A stretch of DNA of 64,000 bases. It comes from Acidobacteriaceae bacterium KBS 89 (GTDB taxonomy: Bacteria > Acidobacteriota > Terriglobia > Terriglobales > Acidobacteriaceae). The DNA lies in contig KB906755.1 in NCBI GenBank assembly GCA_000381605.1, positions 682,001 through 746,000 of the forward strand, given 5' to 3'. Positions 40,157-49,118 of this stretch are shown one piece after another. The notes under the pieces are model-generated. The model was not told the origin of the DNA, did not search any database, and was given only the letters and a program-made list of their open reading frames with translations. Position 1 is the stretch's first letter. Every line of letters begins with the position of its first letter. A program made the translations under genes and the position numbers.

Positions 40157-41752
40157 CTAGGATCTAGCCACGCCCCATCCGCCTCCACCGGGCGTCTCCA
40201 CCCGGATGACGTCGTTCTTGCCGACATGCAGTGTGCACTTTCCTGGTAGATCCGCCGTCGCTCCATTTGGATGGATCAACTGTGCCTTCCCTTTTGCTCC
40301 GTCTTCCCCACCTGCAAGCCCGTAGGGAGAGAACTTTCTTCGATCGCAAAGAAACGTCACCTGTGAGGGCGCCAGGAGTTCGATCTCGCGTACCAATCCA
40401 TTTCCACCATGGAACTGTCCGGCTCCGCCCGAACCGCGACGGTATCCATACGACCGGACACGAAATGGATAGGCGTACTCGAGGGCTTCGATTGGAGTGT
40501 TCAGCGAGTTGGTCATGTGGCAGTGAATGCCATCAATTCCGTCCATGTTCGGACGCGCTCCCATTCCGCCAGCGGTGGTCTCATAATATGTGAAAGGTGT
40601 ATTCGTGCGGTGGTCCACGCCACCTACCGTCAGATTGCTCATCGTGCCACAGCTGGCCGCAGGAACACGGTGCGGCGCAGCTTTCGCGAGGGCACGCAAC
40701 AGCGTATCCGTGATTCGTTGACTCGCTTCGACATTGCCACCTGCTACCGGTGCCGGCAACTGCGCATTCACGATCGTTCCTAACGGAGCTGAGATCTTCA
40801 CCGAGTTCATCAGCCCGGTGGTTGCGGGTGCATCATCGCTTAGAAGGCAACGCAACATATAAAAGCAGGCTGAATATGTGATTGGATAGACGGCATTCAC
40901 GCTACCTCTTACCTGTGGCGACGATCCGCTGAAGTCGATCTCCGCCGAACCGTCTGCGGGATTGAAGGTAATTGCCACCGCGATTCGGATGGGATCCTCT
41001 GTAACTCCATCGTCATCAAGAAAGTCTTCAGCCGTGAAAACACCTGCGGGCATATTACGAAGTTCCGCGCGCATGAGCCTTTCGGAGTAGGCGAGCAGCT
41101 CTTCTACTAAATCGTTCACCTTGGCCAAGCCATACTTCGCGACAACTTCTTTGATGCGTCTCTCGCCTACTCTGCAAGCACCTATCTGCGCACCGAGATC
41201 ACCCTCGCGTTCCCCCGGTGTCCTGACGTTCGCCAGCAGCAGACAGAGAATGTCGTGGCTCATTACCCCCTTACGGATGAGACGAATCGGAGGAATGCGA
41301 ATTCCCTCTTGGTAGATCTCCTCGGCAGGTCCCATTGATCCCGCATGCATACCGCCAACGTCAGCGTGATGTGCTCGCGACGCGGCATAGAATGCAGGCT
41401 TGCTCGAGTCACCGATAAATACCGGCAGAACCAGCGTTATGTCCGGAAGATGTGTACCTCCTGCATACGGATCATTCAAGATCGCAATGTCGCCTTCCTC
41501 GAGGCTCATGCTGTCTACCACTGCCTTGACTGACATCGGCATGGCACCAAGATGAACCGGCATGTGGTCACCCATCGCGATAACTCGCTCCTGGCAGTCG
41601 AAGAGAGCGCAGGAGTAGTCGCGTCGCTCTTTGATATTCGGAGAGATGGAGGTGTGGCGCAGCGCTGCTCCCATCTCCTCAGCTATCGAATGGATAGTGT
41701 TTTGAAAGATCGCTAGCTCGATGGGACTTTGCGTTTCGTTCATGCTTTTCAT
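40157..41752 (-). CDS. hyuB: hydantoinase/oxoprolinase B subunit
   Basis: 531 residues, normal for HyuB (PF02538). Marks: PIELAIFQNTIHSIAEEMGA at the N-terminus, RRDYSCALFDCQERVIAMGD, ILNDPYAGGTHLPDITLVLP, AHHADVGGMHAGSMGP, and the Gly-rich end VGKNDVIRVETPGGGGWG. With HyuA it forms an ATP-dependent amidohydrolase opening hydantoin, N-methylhydantoin or 5-oxoproline rings; some relatives are acetone/acetophenone carboxylases. It overlaps hyuA by four bases (ATGA). No separate racemase or carbamoylase gene is nearby, so the exact substrate is open. Confidence 0.9.
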   Translation of the reverse strand: MKSMNETQSPIELAIFQNTIHSIAEEMGAALRHTSISPNIKERRDYSCALFDCQERVIAMGDHMPVHLGAMPMSVKAVVDSMSLEEGDIAILNDPYAGGTHLPDITLVLPVFIGDSSKPAFYAASRAHHADVGGMHAGSMGPAEEIYQEGIRIPPIRLIRKGVMSHDILCLLLANVRTPGEREGDLGAQIGACRVGERRIKEVVAKYGLAKVNDLVEELLAYSERLMRAELRNMPAGVFTAEDFLDDDGVTEDPIRIAVAITFNPADGSAEIDFSGSSPQVRGSVNAVYPITYSACFYMLRCLLSDDAPATTGLMNSVKISAPLGTIVNAQLPAPVAGGNVEASQRITDTLLRALAKAAPHRVPAASCGTMSNLTVGGVDHRTNTPFTYYETTAGGMGARPNMDGIDGIHCHMTNSLNTPIEALEYAYPFRVRSYGYRRGSGGAGQFHGGNGLVREIELLAPSQVTFLCDRRKFSPYGLAGGEDGAKGKAQLIHPNGATADLPGKCTLHVGKNDVIRVETPGGGGWGVARS

Positions 41753-43713
41753 CCATGCACCTTGATCACAAGATTGCCGAGGCCATCCACTCGCAACACA
41801 TCACCAAAAGGTAGAACCGTGGCGGAGCTGTACTCCGAGACGATCGCCGGTCCCGCAAAGGTATCGCCTGGACGTAAAAGCTCGCGGTCGTAGACGCGTG
41901 TTTCCTGAAAACCGCCGTCGAAATAGACGTCACGAGTGCCGATCAGCGCCTGCGCTCCATCACCCTCACGCAAAGGCTGAACGACGGGCGTGAAGGCCTC
42001 TGCTGCGCTCACCATGCGGACACGCACATTCACAACTTGGAGCGCCCTCGTCTCGCTCGCAAATCCATAGCGGCGCTGATGCAAGTCGTGAAATTGTGCC
42101 GCCATGTTCGAACCGAACGGAACATTCAACTCGTACCCCTGTCCCTTGTAGCGCATATCCACCGATCGGAGTGATTGCCCTGTCAGATTCTCCGCTCGGA
42201 ACTCTTCCGTTCCCAGTTTTTCCAGTCGGCAGAAGGCCTCCTCAAACTGAGCATCGATCGGAAGCATCACTGTGCGCGAGTACTCCCGCATCGTATCAGC
42301 CAATAGAATGCCCACTGCCGATAGCGCCCCAGGCAGAGCGGGGATCAGGACGCGAGGCACTCGCAACGCGTATGCCAGCGAACAGGCATGCAGGGGACCG
42401 CCTCCACCGAATGCCACCAGTGTAAAGTCGCGTGGGTCGTACCCGCGTTCCACCGAGATTACGCGAATCGCTTTGGCCATTGAGGTCTCAATTACCTGTA
42501 GGATGCCGGCAGCGAAGGCTTCTACTGTCGCAATGGAGTTTTTCGTTTTCTCCATCCAGAGCATCATTCGTTCTCGATCCAGCTTTACCGAACCGCCAAG
42601 AAAGCGTTCCGTGTCCAATCGCCCCAGCGCAAGGTTTGCGTCGGTTACAGTTGGTTGTTCAGCCCGGCCAAAGCAGATTGGTCCGGGTATCGACCCAGCC
42701 GATTCCGGCCCTACCCGTAACATTCCTCCTGCGTCGAAGCGCGCAATCGAGCCCCCACCAGCGCCGGCAGTATGAATATCGAGCATCGGAACGCCGATCG
42801 GTATTCCGGATACGACGGATTCGTTGCTAATGTGCAACCCGCCTGCACTCGCATCGACGAGACACACATCTGTGGAAGTGCCTCCCATGTCGAAGCCGAT
42901 GATGCGATCAAATCCGGCAAGCGTCGCCAACTTGTATGCTCCAATGACGCCGCCAGCTGGCCCGGAGAGGACTGTCCTTACAGGCTCTGCTGCCGCCAGT
43001 TTCGCTGAAATGATGCCGCCCGATGATTGCATTACTTCCAAGCGTGCCCGCTTGTATCCGCTCTCGACATTGGTTGCCAGGTTAGTGAGATACGTGCCCA
43101 GCTTGGGCGCAAGATAAGCATTTGCCACCACCGTCGATGCGCGCTCATACTCGCGAAACTCTGGCAAAATTTTGTGCGAGATCGATAGCGGCAGTCCCAG
43201 TCGTTCCAACGCAGCAGCTACCTCGCTCTCGTTCTTCGAGTTAGCGAATGAGAATAAGAGGGAAATCGCTACCGCATCAACGTCTGCGTCCTTGATCCTG
43301 GAAACCAGATCGTCTAGTTCCGCGGCATCGACTTCGCGGATTATTTCGCACTCCGCACTGGTTCGCTCCGCTATCCCGAAACGAAGTCCCACTTTTACAA
43401 GACACTCCGGAGCTGGCTGCATCCAGTCATAGAGCTTCGGCCGCGCCTGCCGGCCGATCGCGATTGTGTCTTCAAAACCTTTGGTCGTGACGAAAGCGAC
43501 ACGCGCACCCTTGCGCTCCAACATTGTGTTTGTTCCGACTGTTGTTCCGTGGCGAACCACAATATCTGGCCCTGCGGCGATTTGCCTTAGTCCATTCAAA
43601 ACCGCCATACCGGGGTCGTGCGGCGTAGAGAAGACCTTCAACACGACAAATTTTCCGTCCTGCAGATACACGCAGTCCGTAAAAGTGCCGCCAGTATCAA
43701 TTGCAATGCGCAT
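41749..43713 (-). CDS. hyuA: hydantoinase/oxoprolinase A subunit
   Basis: 654 residues, matching HyuA (Hydant_A_N plus Hydantoinase_A). The N-terminal nucleotide loop is MRIAIDTGGTFTDCVYLQDG; the ASKHA-type phosphate motifs are GFDMGGTSTDVCLVDA and VLSGPAGGVIGAYKLATLAG; the C-terminal domain includes VAFGGGGPLHACSLAYALRV. It works with HyuB, encoded immediately downstream with a four-base overlap, to hydrolyse a cyclic amide at the cost of ATP. The AraC gene ends 90 bases upstream on the same strand, so it could share that transcript or have its own promoter. Confidence 0.92.
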   Translation of the reverse strand: MRIAIDTGGTFTDCVYLQDGKFVVLKVFSTPHDPGMAVLNGLRQIAAGPDIVVRHGTTVGTNTMLERKGARVAFVTTKGFEDTIAIGRQARPKLYDWMQPAPECLVKVGLRFGIAERTSAECEIIREVDAAELDDLVSRIKDADVDAVAISLLFSFANSKNESEVAAALERLGLPLSISHKILPEFREYERASTVVANAYLAPKLGTYLTNLATNVESGYKRARLEVMQSSGGIISAKLAAAEPVRTVLSGPAGGVIGAYKLATLAGFDRIIGFDMGGTSTDVCLVDASAGGLHISNESVVSGIPIGVPMLDIHTAGAGGGSIARFDAGGMLRVGPESAGSIPGPICFGRAEQPTVTDANLALGRLDTERFLGGSVKLDRERMMLWMEKTKNSIATVEAFAAGILQVIETSMAKAIRVISVERGYDPRDFTLVAFGGGGPLHACSLAYALRVPRVLIPALPGALSAVGILLADTMREYSRTVMLPIDAQFEEAFCRLEKLGTEEFRAENLTGQSLRSVDMRYKGQGYELNVPFGSNMAAQFHDLHQRRYGFASETRALQVVNVRVRMVSAAEAFTPVVQPLREGDGAQALIGTRDVYFDGGFQETRVYDRELLRPGDTFAGPAIVSEYSSATVLPFGDVLRVDGLGNLVIKVHG

Positions 43714-43803
43714 GAGTGTAAGCCTAATTGAAAAATATCTAGCCGCAACTCTTTGTTTGTCTTTACCCGATGGCGAAGAAGACCAGTGACAAGAAAGTTG
43801 AAT

Positions 43804-44811
43804 CTACAACGTGGCTTTTGCTCGCTGGGCTCCCCGCCAATAGGCTGGCGGAACTCCTTCCCATGTGCGGAAGGCACGCACAAAGGAGTTCGAGTCTTCG
43901 TATCCGAGTAGATAGGCAGTCTCGTTCAGTTCGAGCAGGGAGTTGTTGAGATAGTGGCGCGCGAGTTGGTGCCGAGCATCCTCAAGAGCCTGCTGAAAGC
44001 TGTACCCTGCGTCCTGCAAGCGGCGCTGCAGCGTTCGAGAGCTGATATGGAGATCGCGGGCGATCTCCTGCATCTTGGGCCGGCGCCCGGCGAGTTTTCT
44101 CTGAATGGAGGCGCGGACACGTTCGGGGAAGGTCTCCTGGCCCTTGTGCTGCTTCAGTTCTTCATCGAGCTGCGGCGCGAGCACGGCCAGTAGCTCAGCG
44201 TTATGGGTTACGAAGGGCAGCGCGGCATCGGACGCACGGAAAACGATTGCGTTACGAGCCGCTCCAAAGACGATGGGGCAGCCGAAATGGCGCTCGATGG
44301 TCTTTGCGTAAGCGCGCGGGCGCACGAGTTCGAGGCGCTTGGGTGACACGCGAGTTCCGCTTCCGTGACGGGCGATGGTGAGCACCCAGGCGAAGCAGAG
44401 ATCGGTCAGAACTTCGGGTTCGACATCGTTGGCCAGAAGCCATCGAAACTGAATGCTCCACTCTGTGTCGTCGGTTTCGTGGACAATCTCTTCTGGGCAG
44501 GAGAGTTGTTTGTAGCGGGCCATCTGGCGCATGGCTTCGCCGAAGCTACCCGTCGAGAGTGCCGCGAGGGCAATTGGATCGAAGTGCTCGGGCTTGATCT
44601 CTGTGCCGAGCTCCAGACCTATGGCTGGTTTAGGGCTGGCGTGACCGATTCCCCGCCATAGTGCAAAGAGTTCTTCGGTCGTCACGAGGATGCGGGGCTG
44701 ATCGAAAAGGCCGGGCGGAAGTCCCGCGTTCTGAAGCAGTGCAGACACACGGATTCCCAACTCATGCAACCTTGCCGGAAGCCGGCTGGGAACCCGAAAG
44801 TGTTTGCTCAT
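43804..44811 (-). CDS. AraC-family regulator (paralog of 19225)
   Basis: 335 residues, colinear with the protein at 19225 (MSKHFRVPSRLPARLHELGI versus MLKHFRVPGRLAVKLEELGV). It has the same sensor-type N-terminal region (LFALWRGIGHASPKPAIGLE, FDPIALAALSTGSFGEAMRQ) and the same AraC end (EIARDLHISSRTLQRRLQDA, LNETAYLLGYEDSNSFVRAF). The gene starts four bases after the alcohol dehydrogenase stop codon, so the two form an operon and the regulator probably controls the dehydrogenase. The effector may be an aldehyde or alcohol, by analogy with YqhC-YqhD. Confidence 0.88.
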   Translation of the reverse strand: MSKHFRVPSRLPARLHELGIRVSALLQNAGLPPGLFDQPRILVTTEELFALWRGIGHASPKPAIGLELGTEIKPEHFDPIALAALSTGSFGEAMRQMARYKQLSCPEEIVHETDDTEWSIQFRWLLANDVEPEVLTDLCFAWVLTIARHGSGTRVSPKRLELVRPRAYAKTIERHFGCPIVFGAARNAIVFRASDAALPFVTHNAELLAVLAPQLDEELKQHKGQETFPERVRASIQRKLAGRRPKMQEIARDLHISSRTLQRRLQDAGYSFQQALEDARHQLARHYLNNSLLELNETAYLLGYEDSNSFVRAFRTWEGVPPAYWRGAQRAKATL

Positions 44812-44815
44812 GGAA

Positions 44816-45877
44816 CTATGCTTCGTTCTTCAGAGAAGCCATGTCGATGACGAAGCGGTATTTGACGTCCGCCTTCAGGAGTCGGTCATAGGCTTCGTTG
44901 ACCTTCTGGATCGGGATGATCTCGACGTCGGCGGTGATGTTGTGCCTTCCACAAAAGTTGAGCATCTCCTGCGTTTCAGCAATGCCTCCGATCGGCGAGC
45001 CGGAGAGGCTGCGGCGGCCAAAGAGTAGATTGAAGGCGGCAACAGCCAACGGCTTCTCCGGTGCGCCCACAAGGCAGAGGTTACCGTCGCGGCGAAGAAG
45101 GCCCAGATAAGCGTTGATGTCATGGTCGGCGGAGACGGCATCGAGGATAAAGTCAAAGCTCCCGGCATGCTTCGCCATCTCATCGGCATTGCGAGAAATG
45201 ACGACCTCGTCGGCGCCGAGGCGGAGCGCGTCTTCCTTCTTGTTGGGCGACGTAGTAAACAGAACGACGTGCGCTCCAAGGGCGTGCGCGAATTTGACGC
45301 CCATGTGGCCAAGTCCGCCAAGTCCGACTACACCGACCTTCTTGCCCTTGGTAACTCCCCAGTAGTGCATGGGCGAGTACGTGGTAATTCCGGCGCAAAG
45401 CAGAGGTGCGGCACCCGCGAGGTCAAGGTTCGCTGGGATCTTGAGAACGAATTGCTGATCGACGACGATGCTGTCGGAGTAGCCGCCGTAGGTCACGCCT
45501 CCGGTGTGTTTGTCGGGGAAGTTGTAAGTGAGCGTAAGGTTCGGGCAGAACTGTTCGAAGCCCTGCCTGCATTCGGGACAGACACGATCGGAGTCGACCA
45601 TGCACCCGACGGCGGCGAGATCACCAACCTTGAATTTTGTTACGTCTGAGCCAGCTTTGGTGACGCGGCCGACGATCTCGTGGCCGGGGATGCAAGGGTA
45701 GACTGTGGGCATCACACCGCTCCACTCGTTGCGGACCTGATGAAGGTCGGAGTGACAAATTCCGCAAAACAGAATCTCGATCTGCACGTCGTTCGGGGTT
45801 GGATCGCGCCGCGCGATCGTGGTGGACGCAAGCGGCGATTTCTCATCGGTGGCGGAGTATGCTTTCGCGTTGTACAT
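44816..45877 (-). CDS. zinc-dependent alcohol dehydrogenase (YahK/CAD-like)
   Basis: 353 residues from the ATG at 45877 (GGAG upstream; MYNAKAYSATDEKSPLAS). Catalytic zinc site: CGICHSDLH with Cys and His, GHEIVGRV with His-Glu, and a later Cys in AGAAPLLCAGITTY. Structural zinc: the four Cys of CPECRQGFEQFCPN plus upstream CMVDSDRVC. The NADP-binding Rossmann loop is VGVVGLGGLGHMGVKFA. YahK-type enzymes reduce a wide range of aldehydes with NADPH. All ligands are present and the length is standard. It is first in an operon with the AraC gene at 43804. Confidence 0.92.
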   Translation of the reverse strand: MYNAKAYSATDEKSPLASTTIARRDPTPNDVQIEILFCGICHSDLHQVRNEWSGVMPTVYPCIPGHEIVGRVTKAGSDVTKFKVGDLAAVGCMVDSDRVCPECRQGFEQFCPNLTLTYNFPDKHTGGVTYGGYSDSIVVDQQFVLKIPANLDLAGAAPLLCAGITTYSPMHYWGVTKGKKVGVVGLGGLGHMGVKFAHALGAHVVLFTTSPNKKEDALRLGADEVVISRNADEMAKHAGSFDFILDAVSADHDINAYLGLLRRDGNLCLVGAPEKPLAVAAFNLLFGRRSLSGSPIGGIAETQEMLNFCGRHNITADVEIIPIQKVNEAYDRLLKADVKYRFVIDMASLKNEA

Positions 45878-46000
45878 ATGGCTCCAATTTAGACCGTTTC
45901 CGCGATTAGCGATATGCAAAACGCGCCATTCTATGTGCAGAACACGCCATGCTTCAGAGTCCTGTTACACCATCGAAAATCAAGCGAAACGACTGCGCCG

Positions 46001-46014
46001 GTCCCGTGAGGGAC
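46001..46014. terminator. hairpin directly after lanB
   Basis: GTCCC-GTGA-GGGAC is a perfect 5-bp stem with a tetraloop, touching the lanB stop codon at 46014-46016. No U tract follows on the minus strand, so it may be a protective 3' hairpin rather than a classical terminator. Confidence 0.35.
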
Positions 46015-49000
46015 TACTGCTTGACCAGAGCCTTGGACAGGCTCTCGCACGTTCTACGCAGGAAATTCAAAATCTTTCCCTCTGACGCAGCCGCGCCCAG
46101 ACGATTCAGATGCAGATGCACGTAAGAGGCACAGATCTCATCGATTGGCCTTTGCAGCGTCGAGCTACCTTCCAGATCTTGCAATTGAACAAGGAGGGGT
46201 GACAGCTGTCGTCGACGCAAGAGCAGCGTTTCCTTGATCTGATCACCCAGTGGCCGTACCGCCAACCAGCTAACCGGATCAGTCAGCAAGACCCGTAACT
46301 GGTTTTTGAGCTTTCTATATTCTTCACCCAGTTCCTTGCTATCGATGGAGTGTCGTTGATACCAATCCAAAGCACCGCTCTCATCCAGGCCGAATCCGCC
46401 AATCAAATCATGCACGGAGAGGACGAGCAGAAGGGTTCTTTGCTCCGGATCCAGCCATTCTTTGGCAGCCAGCACTGTCGTAAGTTCGGAGGATGCTTCG
46501 CTGTCGGCATGAAATATCTCCTCGGACAACGACACGCCCTCCGGTCCGCCAAAGCGTTCAAGCTCCGAATCGTAGAAGTCGAACGCAAATCTCCTACAGA
46601 ACCCCCGTTCGACCAACTCCGATGCCCAACGGCAGACCTGGCCAAACAATTGCTCGCAGAGCTGTTCAGGATTTCCATGAAACCGCAACCGCAGATGCTC
46701 TTCCGGATCCGCATACCGAATAAAGAACCATGAATCGATCAAACCTGCCGCCAAGGCGTTTCGCGCAAACGGTAGAAGCGACTGGCTAATCAATTCATCC
46801 TGTCGATCCGGCGAGCCATAGAGCTTGATAAAAAGCCATTCACTCCCAGGCTGAAACTCACGCCTGGACTCCCACACCGCAGTGGCTGCGGGTCGAGCCT
46901 TCGAGACCGTTGATTTGTGCATGGTCGCAGCATCCTGCAGCAGCAGTGGAACAGTGAACTCACTATAGTAGCGGCCTTCCTCACCCTTCAGCCACACCTC
47001 ATCGAGCGAAGGCACCACCTCCTGCAGCAGCAGAGATTGATTGTCCGGCAACCGCTTCCATTCCGCTAGAAGGATTCGTGTCTGGTCTGCCAAGTCCAGA
47101 TTCAGAATGAGCCGGTTATCGCCAAACGTCAGACACACTGAGCGCGGAACGTCCCACTCTCTGCACCACTCTCTAAGAGCCTCAACATCCTGCCGAGCAC
47201 CTGCACTCTTAAAAAGTCTCCACTCTGCAGGACGAAGTACGATGCGATCGACCTGCACCCGCGGAAGGAACGGAAATCCTTCAGCCGGCCCCCAATCGAA
47301 CGCGGTGAGTGGCGTCTGGCCGTCGTACCCCACCTGCAAGAGAAACTGTGCCATCGCCGGCGCGCTCAGATGATTCAGCATATGCCCGGACGTGAATCTC
47401 ACACGTCTGTCACCCGGCAGCCAACGGACGTAGAAGCGACTGTTCTCGACGCCAACCACAAGATCGCCAGGATGAAGAACAAACTCTGCCGCAACGCCGG
47501 CAGAGATACCAAATGTGACCTCATAGGTTCGGAGCGAAGGCCGCACCGCTACATTGGCTGCTCGTACTTTTCTGGGAAGGTAAACCACTTCGGCCCAGAT
47601 GTGATCCGGCTCCGAGTTGGCCTCTTCTCTCCTGATAGCTTGCTCAAGCAGGTCGCGCCCTGAAGGATGCAGATGCGCAAACCGGCCAAAGGTTCTACCC
47701 GCAGACCAAGCCCCCAGGTTGGCACCTACAATGAGGTCGAATTCATCGGCGTCAATTGCAGCCGCAGATTGTGCCGATATCAGAACATTCAGATCCAAAG
47801 ACAAAGGAGGCGAAAAGCCATCGGGCGTCCATGTTTCAAGTCGCTCGAGCAGCACTTCGTCAAGATGCACAACCCTCTCTCGTTGATGCAGGGCTGAGCA
47901 GGCGAGACGCAGCAACTCTCTCGACCGCAGAGCCGCCTTGTTGAAGTCGGGCCCGACAGGCGCCCCGCCATGCCCAGCCAGCGGGCCAAGCCCGGAGACA
48001 GAATCCATCAGCTCTGGCAAAGGCACCTCGCGTTCGTGTCCGTAACGCGCAACAAACGCGTTCCGGTACGCCGTCACATGCGAGAGACCGCGTGGCGTCG
48101 GGGAGAGCCGCAGTAGCATCTCCGCTGCCAATGCGGCCCGCCGTCCTATAGTGTGACCCGCGTGACCCGATACGCAGAGCGCCATGTCTACCTGGATCGG
48201 AAGTTCTTTTGAACCGTCTTCCGGGCAACCTGCGCAATCCAATAGCTCGCGAAATGCCCTAAGACTCTGTTCGTGTGGCGCCCGATCCCACGCGTCTGCG
48301 GCACTCACAAGCAGATTTAGCTTGTTCCGAACATCCGCGGCCTGTGGTATGTTCGCCAATTTATCCAGAACATAGTTTGCCGGACTAGCGGTTGTAAGTG
48401 GAGGACGAAGATCGGTCAGCAGCATGCGCTGCTCCCATAGTTGGGCAAACAATCGTTCAATCTTTTCCGGAGTGGCGGCCGGCCTGGACTCGGCAATTCG
48501 AGCCGCAAGATCTGCAGCTCCGATTCCATCTCTGGCAAGTTTAAGGGCGAGCTTCACGACAGTAGTGGCGCGCAGCGAAACTGGAAGGTCGGAGTTGGCC
48601 GGTGGCGTAGACTCCGAAAGCACCACGCGATCGCCTTGAACTCGGATCAGAGAGTTTGAGACGTAGCAAAGTTGCTGCCGAACTTCTGGAATTGCCTCCG
48701 CTTCCGACACAAGGTCCATCAGCCATGCAAGGTCGGGACGAGTATCCGACTTGCCGAAGGAACTACGGATGGATAGGTCGGTATGTTCTGCCCATCTCAC
48801 CGTCGCACAACCGGCGAAGAGACCGAAAGGCGTTGGACGCGTCGACATACGAATCTGGTACATCAACAACTTTGACGCAAGCCTGTCCGCGTCTTTCTTT
48901 GTCATCGAGCCCTGCTGCCATCTCGTCAGCGCACTCAATAGCGACGGGCTAGCAGCCGCGATCGCGCGCAAGGCACGCTGATCCTTCAGAAGGCTGAGCT

Positions 49001-49112
49001 GATCGTCCTCGCTTTGAAGTGCCAGATATGCTTCAACGGTAAGCAGCGGGGTGCGCACAACGGCGAAGTCGAGTGGGAGATAGAGCGGACGCTTGTTGGA
49101 TGACTTTGCCAT
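46014..49112 (-). CDS. lanB: class I lanthipeptide dehydratase LanB
   Basis: 1032 residues, full length for LanB. The N-terminal Lant_dehydr domain (about 1-700) begins RPLYLPLDFAVVRTPLLTVE and contains LASKLLMYQIRMSTRPTPFG and LFAGCATVRW, a conserved start of the glutamylation domain. The C-terminal SpaB_C elimination domain (about 750-1020) has WLFIKLYGSPDRQDELISQS, SWFFIRYADPEEHLRLRFHG and RFAFDFYDSELERFGGPEGV. LanB uses glutamyl-tRNA to activate Ser/Thr of the precursor and then eliminates glutamate to give Dha/Dhb. Both domains are present in one chain, as in NisB and unlike split thiopeptide enzymes. The gene begins six bases after lanC. It is last in the lanA-lanC-lanB operon. Confidence 0.93.
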   Translation of the reverse strand: MAKSSNKRPLYLPLDFAVVRTPLLTVEAYLALQSEDDQLSLLKDQRALRAIAAASPSLLSALTRWQQGSMTKKDADRLASKLLMYQIRMSTRPTPFGLFAGCATVRWAEHTDLSIRSSFGKSDTRPDLAWLMDLVSEAEAIPEVRQQLCYVSNSLIRVQGDRVVLSESTPPANSDLPVSLRATTVVKLALKLARDGIGAADLAARIAESRPAATPEKIERLFAQLWEQRMLLTDLRPPLTTASPANYVLDKLANIPQAADVRNKLNLLVSAADAWDRAPHEQSLRAFRELLDCAGCPEDGSKELPIQVDMALCVSGHAGHTIGRRAALAAEMLLRLSPTPRGLSHVTAYRNAFVARYGHEREVPLPELMDSVSGLGPLAGHGGAPVGPDFNKAALRSRELLRLACSALHQRERVVHLDEVLLERLETWTPDGFSPPLSLDLNVLISAQSAAAIDADEFDLIVGANLGAWSAGRTFGRFAHLHPSGRDLLEQAIRREEANSEPDHIWAEVVYLPRKVRAANVAVRPSLRTYEVTFGISAGVAAEFVLHPGDLVVGVENSRFYVRWLPGDRRVRFTSGHMLNHLSAPAMAQFLLQVGYDGQTPLTAFDWGPAEGFPFLPRVQVDRIVLRPAEWRLFKSAGARQDVEALREWCREWDVPRSVCLTFGDNRLILNLDLADQTRILLAEWKRLPDNQSLLLQEVVPSLDEVWLKGEEGRYYSEFTVPLLLQDAATMHKSTVSKARPAATAVWESRREFQPGSEWLFIKLYGSPDRQDELISQSLLPFARNALAAGLIDSWFFIRYADPEEHLRLRFHGNPEQLCEQLFGQVCRWASELVERGFCRRFAFDFYDSELERFGGPEGVSLSEEIFHADSEASSELTTVLAAKEWLDPEQRTLLLVLSVHDLIGGFGLDESGALDWYQRHSIDSKELGEEYRKLKNQLRVLLTDPVSWLAVRPLGDQIKETLLLRRRQLSPLLVQLQDLEGSSTLQRPIDEICASYVHLHLNRLGAAASEGKILNFLRRTCESLSKALVKQ

Positions 49113-49118
49113 GGCGCG

